Shown here in pieces: positions 15,947 to 25,050 of a stretch of DNA of 28,975 nucleotides. The position numbers and the translations under genes were made by a program. Within the stretch, counting starts at the first letter, position 1. Each line of letters opens with the position of its first letter. The stretch is from an uncultured Desulfobulbaceae bacterium (GTDB lineage Bacteria; Desulfobacterota; Desulfobulbia; Desulfobulbales; Desulfobulbaceae), in the NCBI GenBank assembly GCA_947260045.1, contig CAMYOP010000013.1:1-28975 (forward strand). Reading direction: 5' to 3'. The notes beneath the pieces are model-generated. The model saw nothing but the letters and a program-made list of their open reading frames with translations, searched no databases and was not told the origin of the DNA.

Positions 15947-16046
15947 ACCTTGGATTGATTATCCGATTTTGATAATTGTACAAAGTATAATGTTCAGGCA
16001 AACAATATTCTTAGCGGTATACATATAAAGATTAGAGAGACACCTG

Positions 16047-16592
16047 TCAACCATCACTCACATCGGGATTGATTGTGGCGAGGTGATTTTGGATTTCTTC
16101 AGCCCAGAGAACATAACCCTCCTGGGAGAGGTGAACATTATCTGCACTGAACCACTGACTGTTGTTTGAATTGTTTTTCGGGTGAAATGATTTGGTGATA
16201 TCCAGAAAGTTTGCGCCTGTTTCTTTAGTTATATCTAACAGTTCTTCGTTAATTTCTACGATGGAATCTGGATGAATCCATGAAAGCTGCAGCGGGAAAA
16301 TGGAGTTAAGCGTGATTTTTGTCTTGGGAAAAAGTGATTCGAGTTGAGGAATCATACTCTTTAGTATTTCTGTGAAATGATTATTACCCAGAATAAGATT
16401 ATTGGTTCCTGTCATGATAAATATATGAGTGGGATCCTCACCATGTGCTGTTATCTCCTGGAAAATTCTGGCTGCGCATCCTTCTGTTGTTTCACCGGAG
16501 ATTCCTCGATTAATAATTTTATATCCAGGCAGTAAGGACTCCCAGCTTCCATATTCAATCAGAGAATCGCCAATCATAAACAAAGTGTGCAT
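16047..16592 (-). CDS. SGNH/GDSL-family hydrolase
   Basis: 181 residues with all four SGNH blocks. The nucleophile is in MIGDSLIEYG (Ser10), the oxyanion Gly is in INRGISGET, GTNN lies in IFIMTGTNNLIL, and the catalytic Asp-His pair is in WFSADNVHLSQEGYVLWAEEI. There is no signal peptide, so it is probably a cytosolic esterase or lipase-like enzyme; the substrate is unknown. The frame extends into glgX, but the ATG at 16592 has AAGGA about seven bases upstream and leaves eight bases after the glgX stop, implying co-transcription with glgX. Confidence 0.85.
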   Translation of the reverse strand: MHTLFMIGDSLIEYGSWESLLPGYKIINRGISGETTEGCAARIFQEITAHGEDPTHIFIMTGTNNLILGNNHFTEILKSMIPQLESLFPKTKITLNSIFPLQLSWIHPDSIVEINEELLDITKETGANFLDITKSFHPKNNSNNSQWFSADNVHLSQEGYVLWAEEIQNHLATINPDVSDG

Positions 16593-16600
16593 TCTTATCC

Positions 16601-18484
16601 TTATGGTTTCGGGAGAACTTGTGACTGGAGGATAATACATCCCATTGGTACTACACCAACCTGCGAACCAACCTTAACCTCATTTCCATCATCTGGGCTG
16701 ACAAAATCATACGGTGATTGACGGTTTGTATCAATGATCTTTTTCCAATTTCGACGAGCGTGTAGAGCAGGCGGCTCAGGAACGATAAAACTCTTGGTTT
16801 TATTCATATGCCCGCTGAGCATTACAAAAAAATCATCATCTTCTGCGTCTGGATTGGTTGAACCGTTGAGGGTAAAAGCAAGTGTTTTGCCATCAGTTGC
16901 CCATACATTAGTCTCTGGATCAAGACCTTGCCATATAATTTCATGCTTGTGCAGAGGATCGTGGTCTGTGCTTTGGTTTAAGAAAAAGCTCTGACGACGA
17001 AAAATTTGGTGTTTGCGTCGCAATCTAATCAGTTTTTGAAAAAAGCGATAGAGACCTTTGTTTTTCTGGAGAAGGTTCCAGTCAAGCCAGCTTGTTTCGT
17101 TATCCTGGCAGTAGGCATTATTGTTGCCATGCTGACTGCGGCCAAATTCATCACCAGACACCAGCATTGGCACACCCTGTGAGATAAAGAGAATAACTGC
17201 CATGGTACGAATTCTACGCCAGCGTAGTTCTAGGATCTCAGGTATTTCGGTAGCACCTTCAATGCCACTGTTCCAGGAGATGTTATGGTTGTCTCCATCC
17301 CTGTTGTTTTCACCATTTGCCAGGTTATGTTTTTCGTTGTAACTGACAAGGTCATGCATGGTGAAGCCATCATGACTTGTGATGAAATTTATGGAGTTAC
17401 AGGGAAGACGATCATTATGCTGATAGAGATCCGAACTTCCGGCAATGCGTGTTGCAAGGGAGCTAATTGAATCTTCATCGCTCACCATAAAACTGCGGAC
17501 ATCATCACGAAAACGACCGTTCCATTCTGCCCAGCGTCTATGGGTTGAAAAGCTGCCAACCTGGTATAAACCAGCAGCATCCCATGCTTCAGCAATTATT
17601 TTTGTTGAAGAAAGGACAGGATCTTCGGCAATTTGCTCTACAACCGGGGGGTTGCTCAAGACTTCTCCTGTTTGGTCTCTGCCAAGAATTGAGGCTAGAT
17701 CAAAGCGGAAACCGTCTACATGCATTTCCGTTACCCACCAGCGAAGAGCATCCATAATTAAGGTGCGCACAATGGGATGATTACAATTAACAGTATTGCC
17801 GCAGCCGGAAAAGTTTAAATAGGCTTTGGTCCATGGATCGAGCATGTAGTAAATTGTATTGTCTATCCCACGAAAACTGGTTGTTGGCCCGTCAGTTCCA
17901 CCTTCTGCTGTGTGGTTGAAGACAATGTCTAAAATTACTTCAATGCCAGCCTTATGAAGTTGTTTTACCATGTCTCGAAATTCATTAATGGGATTGGTTT
18001 TTCCCGTACAATAATCAGACTTGGGCGCAAAAAATGAAAGAGGACTATAGCCCCAGTAGTTTTTAAGATGTTTTTTGGTGATTGGATTTATAAAAATAGA
18101 CTCATTTTCTTCAAATTCAGAAACTGGCATCAATTCAACGGCCGTAACTCCTAGATCTTTCAAATAATCAATTTTTTGGGTCAATCCTTTGAAGGTTCCA
18201 GGGTTATTCACCTTAGAACTCTTATGGTGAGTAAAGCCTCTGATATGGAGTTCATAAATGATTGAATCTTTAAGTGGTATATTGAGCTGTTTGTCTCCTT
18301 CCCAGTCATAGGAAGTATCAGGTACAAGACAGCATGGATCGTTACCCAGCCAGTTCCTGACGTCTCCCCAGGTGGATGGTAAAAATGCTTTTGCATAGGG
18401 GTCTATCAAGATAAGATCTTTATCAAAGCAGTGTCCTGTCCCCGAAGGATCATAAGCTCCTTCAAGCCTATAGCCGTAACGCAA
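16601..18484 (-). CDS. glgX: Glycogen debranching enzyme GlgX, 5'-truncated
   Basis: A GH13 isoamylase-type debranching enzyme that removes alpha-1,6 branches from glycogen. All four catalytic regions are present: DIVFNHT, DGFRFDLAS (nucleophile Asp), IIAEAWD (acid Glu) and FITSHDGF. The coordinates use the only near-cognate start, a TTG before RYGYRLEGAYDP. The reading frame, however, continues upstream to 18583 and still encodes recognisable CBM48 sequence (RVEIKLHNQ... TGDIWHILVEQPL) with no ATG, GTG or ribosome site. It is cut by a TGA at 18584-18586. About 45 residues normally opening the CBM48 domain are absent. The gene is therefore probably broken at its start, although the catalytic part is intact. 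Confidence 0.8.
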   Translation of the reverse strand: MRYGYRLEGAYDPSGTGHCFDKDLILIDPYAKAFLPSTWGDVRNWLGNDPCCLVPDTSYDWEGDKQLNIPLKDSIIYELHIRGFTHHKSSKVNNPGTFKGLTQKIDYLKDLGVTAVELMPVSEFEENESIFINPITKKHLKNYWGYSPLSFFAPKSDYCTGKTNPINEFRDMVKQLHKAGIEVILDIVFNHTAEGGTDGPTTSFRGIDNTIYYMLDPWTKAYLNFSGCGNTVNCNHPIVRTLIMDALRWWVTEMHVDGFRFDLASILGRDQTGEVLSNPPVVEQIAEDPVLSSTKIIAEAWDAAGLYQVGSFSTHRRWAEWNGRFRDDVRSFMVSDEDSISSLATRIAGSSDLYQHNDRLPCNSINFITSHDGFTMHDLVSYNEKHNLANGENNRDGDNHNISWNSGIEGATEIPEILELRWRRIRTMAVILFISQGVPMLVSGDEFGRSQHGNNNAYCQDNETSWLDWNLLQKNKGLYRFFQKLIRLRRKHQIFRRQSFFLNQSTDHDPLHKHEIIWQGLDPETNVWATDGKTLAFTLNGSTNPDAEDDDFFVMLSGHMNKTKSFIVPEPPALHARRNWKKIIDTNRQSPYDFVSPDDGNEVKVGSQVGVVPMGCIILQSQVLPKP

Positions 18485-18588
18485 ATGTTTGAGCGGCTGC
18501 TCAACCAGGATGTGCCAGATGTCGCCTGTCTTATGGGTTTGATTGTGCAGCTTTATTTCGACTCTTTGTTCGCACTTGATAATTCATG

Positions 18589-18617
18589 TTGACTGATAAT
18601 AATTATTATTTTATAAA
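18589..18617 (+). promoter_or_regulatory. Strong putative promoter of the DUF1566 gene
   Basis: TTGACT (18589-18594), a 17-base spacer and TATAAA (18612-18617), each 5 of 6 to consensus. Transcription would begin near 18624, giving a 70-base leader. It starts immediately beyond the point where the divergent glgX frame is interrupted. Confidence 0.6.
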
Positions 18618-18693
18618 GGATTGTGATAAACGAGCAATAGATATTGCATCATACTCTGTTTCTTTTCTTTTTAAAATTTTTACGGAGGACATA

Positions 18694-19626
18694 ATGGGGC
18701 TTTTCAGAAAATTAAATCTGACTGAATCACCGACAATCGATTGGGAAATGAATCCGGAGTACACATTCGGTACATTTGAAAGCTGGGGAGGAAAAGAACG
18801 CGTACGCAGTGGCAAAGAACGAATTTACTATTTTTTTATAGATAACTGGGTTGATACCCCCAAGTTATGCTTGATGGAGCGTGGAATCAAGCATGCAAAG
18901 GTTGTTGCCGAGATTCTTGCTCCCCAGGATATGGTTGATGCCTGTGTTGCAAAACAGGGAAGTGCCGTATTTGAAAAGAACTTTGCCATAGATGATGCCT
19001 TAAAGGCATGGCTTCTTGAGAATATTTTAGAAACAGATGATGAATCGAAAATTATCCCTTTGGTTGAAGAAACTATTGTGGAATCTGCGCTAACTGATCT
19101 CCCCGGACCAGATGATGCGGTACCGTCTCTTGAAAAGGTTAGCCTGCCCTCTGAGTTTTTGGAACTCAGTGAAGATGAGATAAAGCTATTTATAGAGCAA
19201 CATAAACTATTTGATAAGGAATATAATGAAGGCGGAAGCTTTGAGAATTATTTGATTGATAATGGTGATGGCCTGACTGTTACCGATAAAGTGACCGGAC
19301 TCATGTGGCAGAGAGGCGGGACTGATATTATGAGCCATAGAATGATGAGTAAGGAAATTGTTAGCATAAATGATAAGGGCTTTGCCGGTTTTAATGATTG
19401 GCGGCAGCCTTCCCTTGCAGAGGCACTTTCGCTTATGCAAACTGAGAAAAACAGTAAAGGATTGTATCTTGATTACTGTTTTTCAATTCATCAGCCGTTT
19501 ATTTTTGTTAATGCAACCAGAAAAACAGGTGGTTATTGGTTTGTAGATTATAAGCAAGGCAAATCTTTCTGGGCCTCAGGAACCATTCCTGGAGCTTTTG
19601 GCAGGTTAGTACGACAAGAAAAGTGA
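18694..19626 (+). CDS. DUF1566 (Lcl C-terminal) protein with novel N-terminal region
   Basis: 310 residues, no signal peptide or membrane segment. The C-terminal ~110 residues form a DUF1566 domain: YLIDNGDGLTVTDKVTGLMW, GFAGFNDWRQPSLAEALSLM and a final WASGTIPGAFGRLVRQ. The first ~200 residues (MGLFRKLNLTESPTIDWEMN...) are unfamiliar, with an aromatic-rich patch, two helical stretches and an acidic middle. DUF1566 domains are common in deltaproteobacteria, often in secreted proteins; this one appears cytosolic. The frame is open from 18586, but the ATG at 18694 is preceded by GGAGG (18684-18688) at the right distance. The function is unknown. The response regulator downstream may belong to the same transcript. 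Confidence 0.75.
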   Translation: MGLFRKLNLTESPTIDWEMNPEYTFGTFESWGGKERVRSGKERIYYFFIDNWVDTPKLCLMERGIKHAKVVAEILAPQDMVDACVAKQGSAVFEKNFAIDDALKAWLLENILETDDESKIIPLVEETIVESALTDLPGPDDAVPSLEKVSLPSEFLELSEDEIKLFIEQHKLFDKEYNEGGSFENYLIDNGDGLTVTDKVTGLMWQRGGTDIMSHRMMSKEIVSINDKGFAGFNDWRQPSLAEALSLMQTEKNSKGLYLDYCFSIHQPFIFVNATRKTGGYWFVDYKQGKSFWASGTIPGAFGRLVRQEK

Positions 19627-19735
19627 TAAAATAAATATAAAGATATTGAAGTCTGTGTACGCAATTTGTTAAATAGGTGGGTCGCCTGGGGATTTAGACT
19701 AAATTATATCGTCAACTGTTTGGAAGGGTATTGTT

Positions 19736-20104
19736 TTGAAACGAATATTAGTAGCTGATGATGAGGACCAGATTCGCCTGATGCTTAAGCAGATGCTTGA
19801 GAATGAAGGCTATGAAGTCGATACGGTTGAAAATGGTGAAAAGGGAATGGAATTAATTTCTCAAAATTCTTATGATCTCATTATCACTGATATGATTATG
19901 CCAGTTAAGGACGGGCTCAAATTTATAATGGAGCTTGTTCAAGACCATCCTGAACTCAATATTCTTGCCATTTCAGGTGGTGGTGCCATAAAGGCAGATC
20001 GTTATCTGACCATGGCAAGTTATTTAGGGGATGTTGCCACCCTGGAAAAGCCATTTAAACGTGACACACTCATCAAGATGGTAAAAGAACAGTTGGACAA
20101 TTAA
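19736..20104 (+). CDS. Single-domain response regulator (CheY-like receiver)
   Basis: 122 residues forming one receiver domain and nothing else. The acidic pocket is Asp8-Asp9, the phosphorylated residue is Asp52 (YDLIITDMIMPVKDG), the switch residue is Ser80 (ILAISGGG) and Lys105 lies in TLEKPF. Such proteins pass phosphoryl signals or act on a protein partner rather than DNA. The start is a TTG with GGAAGGG about eight bases upstream. No histidine kinase is in the window. A strong terminator follows 40 bases after the stop. Confidence 0.88.
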   Translation: MKRILVADDEDQIRLMLKQMLENEGYEVDTVENGEKGMELISQNSYDLIITDMIMPVKDGLKFIMELVQDHPELNILAISGGGAIKADRYLTMASYLGDVATLEKPFKRDTLIKMVKEQLDN

Positions 20105-20142
20105 AGTCATAAAAGTAGCACCTGCTACTCTCTTTCTCATAT

Positions 20143-20178
20143 AAAAAAAGCCCGCTGTGATTCAGCGGGCTTTTTTTA
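20143..20178. terminator. Bidirectional rho-independent terminator
   Basis: AGCCCGCTG (20149-20157) and CAGCGGGCT (20163-20171) form a perfect GC-rich stem with a 5-base loop. A-tracts lie to the left and T-tracts to the right, so it can stop both the response-regulator transcript and the convergent carboxypeptidase transcript. Confidence 0.95.
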
Positions 20179-20196
20179 TTTTTATAAATCTACAGT

Positions 20197-21216
20197 TTAA
20201 TGTGATCTGGCAAGTCTTTGTTCAGGTGGTTTCTGTGCCTTAAGGGTTTGAAGATGTTTCCGTTTTTTAAAGCCGTAATCAACCAGATTGGAAACATCAG
20301 ACCACATGGTTTCACTTCCCATTATCGCTACAATAATAGAACCTTCATCCCGTGTGAATTGACCTACATAGGTCTGGCGGGCTGCATTGGTGTAACCTGT
20401 TTTTCCGGCAACGGCACCTTTCACTCGTCGCAGGGCTTTATTGTGGTTTCTCAGTAGACTCCCATACGATGTATGGACTTTTTGCTTGTTCATCCGCCTG
20501 GCAAATTCACCCTCTCGCATGGCGTGTCGAAAAATGTTGGCCAGGTCACGGGCAGTGCTTTTTTGACCTTTTTCAGTGAGCCCCGTTGCTGTCTGGCAAA
20601 CAGTGTTTCTAGCTCCCCACAGTTTTGCCCGCAGGGTCATCATTTTGGCAAATTCCTCTTCACTGCCTGCTATCTTTTCAGCAAGGGCAACACTTGCATC
20701 ATTAGCGGACGCCAGCAGAACAGCGTTAATCAGGTCGTCAGCTTTATATTGTTTTTTTGTATCGAGGTAAATTTTTGACCTGGGCATTTTTGCCGCATTA
20801 CGACTTACTGATACTAACTCGTTATTTTTCAGAGATTTTAGAGCAATCATACCAGTCAACACTTTAATGGTTGATGCTGGCTGTCTGGGAATATCTGCTG
20901 ACTTGGAAAAAATAGTTTCCCCTGTGTCCGCATCCATTATTATAACGGCCCTTGAACTTATTTTTCTTAAAATGTTAGACCGGGTTAGTGTTTTAGCAAC
21001 ATATGAATACGGTCTTTTTTTCTTTTGAGATATATTCGATTTTTTTCCCAGGGTAACAGGCGAGGAATAATTTCTGACACTGATAGCAGAACGGTTTTTA
21101 GGTGCATGTTTTGCTTTGCTCTTAAGAACAACAATATATTCTCCATATGAAAGAGATGGCAGGAGAAAAAATACAAAAAGAAGAGCTGTTAGAGTGCTAG
21201 AAAAAAATTTTTTCAC
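20197..21216 (-). CDS. D-alanyl-D-alanine carboxypeptidase (S11, DacA-like)
   Basis: 339 residues with a signal peptide (core about 5-23) and a basic linker to about residue 85. A serine carboxypeptidase domain follows: SxxK at 115-118 (STIK, nucleophile Ser115), SxN at 170-172 (SAN) and KTG at 272-274 (AGKTGYT). It trims the terminal D-alanine from peptidoglycan stem peptides in the periplasm. The classical C-terminal beta domain and membrane-anchoring helix of PBP5 are missing; the protein ends in a basic KAQKPPEQRLARSH tail. It is probably a soluble or weakly associated enzyme. No ribosome site stands out before the ATG. Confidence 0.88.
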   Translation of the reverse strand: MKKFFSSTLTALLFVFFLLPSLSYGEYIVVLKSKAKHAPKNRSAISVRNYSSPVTLGKKSNISQKKKRPYSYVAKTLTRSNILRKISSRAVIIMDADTGETIFSKSADIPRQPASTIKVLTGMIALKSLKNNELVSVSRNAAKMPRSKIYLDTKKQYKADDLINAVLLASANDASVALAEKIAGSEEEFAKMMTLRAKLWGARNTVCQTATGLTEKGQKSTARDLANIFRHAMREGEFARRMNKQKVHTSYGSLLRNHNKALRRVKGAVAGKTGYTNAARQTYVGQFTRDEGSIIVAIMGSETMWSDVSNLVDYGFKKRKHLQTLKAQKPPEQRLARSH

Positions 21217-21552
21217 TTAGTTAACGCTGGTAAAGGTTTAAAGATCTTTAGATTCCCTATTAAATTTCTATTAATCCATATTGATATTGTCAAGGGCTTT
21301 ACAGATTATTTCACCCTGAATCCACGGTGTTTTGAGGCTTAAGCATCAGGAAAGCGTTATTTTGAAACCCAGTATTGAGCCTTTTAAAAGGCAGTTAGAA
21401 TAAACGCGCGGTTCTTTATGTTGATTTTTTGCAGAGGTAAACAATACGTCTCCTAATTGCCAGGTCTCAGAGCTTAGTAAACACAAGTTATGTTTTTTGG
21501 GAAAAAGCATTGAATCAAATTTACGCTTTTTCTGCCTTTGCTTTAGACAGAA
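21217..21552. other. Intergenic region between M50 protease and carboxypeptidase genes
   Basis: 336 bases with no open frame of note. The only structure I see is an inverted repeat GAAAAAGC (21501-21508) / GCTTTTTC (21535-21542) about 10 bases past the protease stop, a weak terminator candidate for the minus strand. The carboxypeptidase promoter should also lie here but is not obvious. Confidence 0.5.
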
Positions 21553-22173
21553 TTAGCCAAGCAGAAGACGGTTTGTAAACTGGATGATAGGAAATATAAC
21601 TTTCTGGATTATTCCTGTAGCAAATAAAATCAAAACAAGAATGAAACCATAGGGCTCCAAATTGGCATAACTATACGCCAGGTCTTGAGGTAAAAGGCCC
21701 ATGAGGATTTTGGAACCATCAAGTGGAGGAATGGGAACACAGTTGAAAACAGCCAGAACAACATTGATCCATACACTGGCCACTAACATATTGGCAAGTG
21801 GGTTGAAAATAAATGAGGGCAAGACTGGAAAGAGAAAGAGTATCTTGACCAAGATTGCACTGATAATGGCCAGAACAATGTTGGCACCGGGCCCTGCCAG
21901 CGAAACAAAAAGCATGTCTTTGTGGGGATTTCTCAAATTTGCTGGATTGACTGGTATCGGTTTTGCCCAGCCAATTTTCATTACGATGAAAGCCAGGGTC
22001 CCAATTGGGTCCAGGTGTTTTAGTGGATTGAGCGTAAGGCGGCCTTCGTCTTTAGCAGTATGATCACCTAAACTGTATGCGACGTAGCCATGGGCTAATT
22101 CATGAAAGGTAAGAGCGAAGAGGAGAGGAGGAATCTGGATGATCAGATTCTGGATAAAATTAGAGGAAAACAT
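21553..22173 (-). CDS. M50-family site-2-type membrane zinc metalloprotease
   Basis: 206 residues, mostly membrane helices. The zinc-binding HExxH is at residues 24-28 (FHELAHG) and the third ligand Asp152 is in NCVPIPPLDGSK, both standard for the rhomboid-like short M50B branch (YwhC/FtsH-independent type). It lacks the PDZ domain of RseP, so its substrate is unknown. It lies 97 bases downstream of the tRNA nucleotidyltransferase gene on the same strand and could share its transcript. No clear ribosome site precedes the ATG. Confidence 0.88.
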   Translation of the reverse strand: MFSSNFIQNLIIQIPPLLFALTFHELAHGYVAYSLGDHTAKDEGRLTLNPLKHLDPIGTLAFIVMKIGWAKPIPVNPANLRNPHKDMLFVSLAGPGANIVLAIISAILVKILFLFPVLPSFIFNPLANMLVASVWINVVLAVFNCVPIPPLDGSKILMGLLPQDLAYSYANLEPYGFILVLILFATGIIQKVIFPIIQFTNRLLLG

Positions 22174-22269
22174 AAGAGGTACACAAATCTTTCAGGTTAA
22201 ATTTTATTGGGGTGCGACTGTATAACATAATAAGGAGAGACCTGCAAAAAGCCAGTTGTTCAGGAGGGA

Positions 22270-24975
22270 TTAATTGGTATTTAAAGACTTTGCATGTGGA
22301 TATGCTTGAAGAATATGTTGGAGCGCTTCCTGCTTGGTTTTTACGTCACCATTGAGTTGTGCTTCTATAAGGGTGTTGAGCATAACACGAAAATCAGGCC
22401 CAGGCGTATAGCCTGCAGCCATGAGTTCTTCTCCATTGATAAGAGGCCGCGTCTTCCGCAGGCTTGTAACAAATTGGGACACTGCCACCTGGATATGTTT
22501 TTTCCTGGCAATGGCCATCATGTATAAGAGTCCCTCCATGTCGAGGTCTTGGAGTAACCAATATATTTCGCTGGGTTTCATGTGTGGGCGCAGCAGCATG
22601 GTTTTGGCAATCCTGTCTGCATCAGCTTTGTTACGGATTAGTTTTCTTTCAATGCGTTCTGTCAGCTCAAAGCGTTTGCTGAAGTTCATAAGCTGTCTGA
22701 TTTTTGATCTGCTTAAGATGCCAAGCAAGTATACTATCCATGGTTCACATTTATCTTTGAGATAGAGTAATTTGTACCAGGACAATGCTCGGTTGGCCTG
22801 GGTCATGATATGCATGAAACGTCGATCAATTTTTAAGTTTGGTCGAAGGTCTGGCCAGATAAACTGCAATAGATTGAACTCGGCCAGGCGGCGGAGTGCT
22901 GCCAGTGGATTGTCTTCTGATAATACCAGCTTCAATTCATGCAGGAAGCGCGGTGCGAAAAATTGATCAAACAGATTGCTTTGCACAGCATTTTTGATCA
23001 GTTTTTCAGTGTGCTTTGTTATCTCGAAATCCAGCCTGTGCTCAAAGCGTAGAGCTCGAAATATTCGGGTAGGATCCTCAACAAAGCTCAAATTGTGCAA
23101 AACCCGAATGCGTCTATCCTTCAAATCGTTCTGGCTATTGAAAAAATCAATAAGGGTGCCAAAGCGGTCAGGATTAAGATGGATTGCCATGGCATTGATT
23201 GTAAAGTCCCTGCGGTAAAGGTCAAGTTTTATGGAGCTGAGCTCAACCGTTGGCATGGCTGCTGGATATTTATAATACTCGAGCCTTGCCGTTGCCACGT
23301 CAAGGCGCATTCCGTCAGCAAATTTTATAGTGGCAGTCTTGAATTTTACATGGGTTCGAAGAGATGCCTTTTTTCGCCTGGCAAATTCTTTGGCAAATTT
23401 TATTCCATCGCCTTCTATGACGATATCAATATCGTAATTTTTTATACGAAGCAGTAAGTCACGAACAAATCCTCCAACCAGGTAGGCAAAATATCCTAAG
23501 TCTTCGGCCACTTCACCCACTTGCTGGAGGAGAATGAGAATATCTTTGTTGAGCTCATCGGCCATGAGATTGCTCATGTTCCTGGTGCGAATGGCAGACG
23601 GGCGCATGTCTTCATGAATCAGGTTTTTGGGTAAGTGAGCAGGATCATTTACCAGCAGGTTTAAAAGATCGGTTCTGGTGATAACCCCTTTTACCTGACC
23701 ATTTTCCATCAAAGGAATAAGACGTTGTCTGTTTTCAATGATGAGTTCCTGGATTTCGGCAAGGGTCGCATCTATTGGAAGAGTACCGATTTCTGTGGTC
23801 ATGTAATCAGATACTGGGAGTTGACCAAGTTTATGAAAAATTGCTTTTTCAACAACTCTGCGAGATATATAGCCCAGTACTTCACCCTGATGAGAGGGGA
23901 GGTCCTTTTGCTCAGGTTTGATAATTTCTGGCTTGGTAACCACAGGGAGTACTGTAATATTATAGCGGGTCAGCAGGTTATTGGCACTTTCCATTGTCAC
24001 TTCTGGCTGCACCGTAATGACCGGAGATGACATGATTTCGCTGGCAATTGCTCGCGGCTGAATAAATCGGTGGAGTAATAGGACTAATTTTTCTTCAGCT
24101 TCAAAAAGAGACATATCTTTAATTGTGGCTGAAGCAGCTGATGCGTGACCACCACCACCAAATTCACGAGCAATCAGTCCGGTGTTCACTTCTGAAATGC
24201 GGCTCCGTCCAATGAGATAGATTCTTTCTCCCATATGAAGGAGAGCAAAGATAACATCCAGGTTTTCCATGACCATCAAACGTCTGACTATGATCGCGAA
24301 GTTATCAATATAGTCAGGGAGGGTCAACTTGGCGATAACCACCTCAATGGATTGGATTGTATAGCTTGTCGCATTTTTAATCAGGTCACCCAGAAGGCCA
24401 ACTTGGGCTGAGGAAAGATCGTGGGAGATAAACTGAGTAACAATGTCTACATTGGCACCGCATTTCAAAAGCCAGGAAGCCGCCTGCAGGTCCTGTGGCG
24501 TAGTTGTTGAATGGAGAAAGGATCCTGTGTCTTCATAGATGCCAAGAGCAAGAAGAGTGGCTTCGTCCGGGCTGAGTGATATTTTTTTTTCCTGAAAGAG
24601 TGTAACAAAAATAGTTGAGGTGGAACCGACGGGTTCGATTGTTGATTTATCTGGTTTGATATCACCAGGTGAGTCTGGGTGATGGTCAAAGAGATGAACC
24701 TCTATGTTAGGATTGTTAAGACAGGCTTCCAGTGGACCGATACGGTTTGCCTGTCTGGTATCGACAATAATCAAACGGGTGATTTTACTCAGGTCGAGAT
24801 GTTTAATACGTTTAAATGTATAGGCGTCTCGAAATTCCTGGGCAAGATAGGTGCGGAGACTTTTTTCCTGGGAGCCGGAAAACACCAGTTCTGCTTCAGG
24901 GTAGAGCTTTTTGGCAGCCACCATGGAGGCAAGGGCGTCAAAGTCAGCATTCAGATGTGTTGTGATTACCTCCAT
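22270..24975 (-). CDS. DHH-CBS-CBS-tRNA nucleotidyltransferase/poly(A) polymerase fusion
   Basis: 901 residues in four parts. A DHH phosphoesterase comes first (Asp11, Asp13, Asp72, motif DHH at 97-99) with its DHHA1 domain (GGGGHASAASATIKD). Two CBS domains follow between about 315 and 440. A class II nucleotidyltransferase head begins near 497 (YLVGGFVRDLLLR, catalytic Asp pair in YDIDIVIEG), with the RNA-binding poly(A) polymerase domains to the end. Deltaproteobacteria such as Geobacter carry this fusion, and some split CC- and A-adding activity over two genes, so this may be A-adding only. It matures or repairs tRNA 3' ends; the DHH part may degrade nano-RNA or cyclic dinucleotides. No ribosome site exists, because a promoter sits six bases before the ATG. 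Confidence 0.92.
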   Translation of the reverse strand: MEVITTHLNADFDALASMVAAKKLYPEAELVFSGSQEKSLRTYLAQEFRDAYTFKRIKHLDLSKITRLIIVDTRQANRIGPLEACLNNPNIEVHLFDHHPDSPGDIKPDKSTIEPVGSTSTIFVTLFQEKKISLSPDEATLLALGIYEDTGSFLHSTTTPQDLQAASWLLKCGANVDIVTQFISHDLSSAQVGLLGDLIKNATSYTIQSIEVVIAKLTLPDYIDNFAIIVRRLMVMENLDVIFALLHMGERIYLIGRSRISEVNTGLIAREFGGGGHASAASATIKDMSLFEAEEKLVLLLHRFIQPRAIASEIMSSPVITVQPEVTMESANNLLTRYNITVLPVVTKPEIIKPEQKDLPSHQGEVLGYISRRVVEKAIFHKLGQLPVSDYMTTEIGTLPIDATLAEIQELIIENRQRLIPLMENGQVKGVITRTDLLNLLVNDPAHLPKNLIHEDMRPSAIRTRNMSNLMADELNKDILILLQQVGEVAEDLGYFAYLVGGFVRDLLLRIKNYDIDIVIEGDGIKFAKEFARRKKASLRTHVKFKTATIKFADGMRLDVATARLEYYKYPAAMPTVELSSIKLDLYRRDFTINAMAIHLNPDRFGTLIDFFNSQNDLKDRRIRVLHNLSFVEDPTRIFRALRFEHRLDFEITKHTEKLIKNAVQSNLFDQFFAPRFLHELKLVLSEDNPLAALRRLAEFNLLQFIWPDLRPNLKIDRRFMHIMTQANRALSWYKLLYLKDKCEPWIVYLLGILSRSKIRQLMNFSKRFELTERIERKLIRNKADADRIAKTMLLRPHMKPSEIYWLLQDLDMEGLLYMMAIARKKHIQVAVSQFVTSLRKTRPLINGEELMAAGYTPGPDFRVMLNTLIEAQLNGDVKTKQEALQHILQAYPHAKSLNTN

Positions 24976-24981
24976 GGAAAG

Positions 24982-25010
24982 AGTATACCGTACCCTATGG
25001 AAAGCATCAA
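24982..25010 (-). promoter_or_regulatory. Putative promoter giving a leaderless tRNA nucleotidyltransferase message
   Basis: On the minus strand TTGATG (25005-25010), a 17-base spacer and TATACT (24982-24987) precede the ATG at 24975 by only six bases. The predicted start of transcription therefore coincides with the start codon. Confidence 0.5.
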
Positions 25011-25050
25011 TTGAAAGTCAGTAGGATCATAAATCTATTGTTTTGATATG

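Noticed and set aside
16734..17780. Several plus-strand frames of 60-111 codons
   Set aside because: They lie wholly opposite the conserved GlgX catalytic domain and show no family features.
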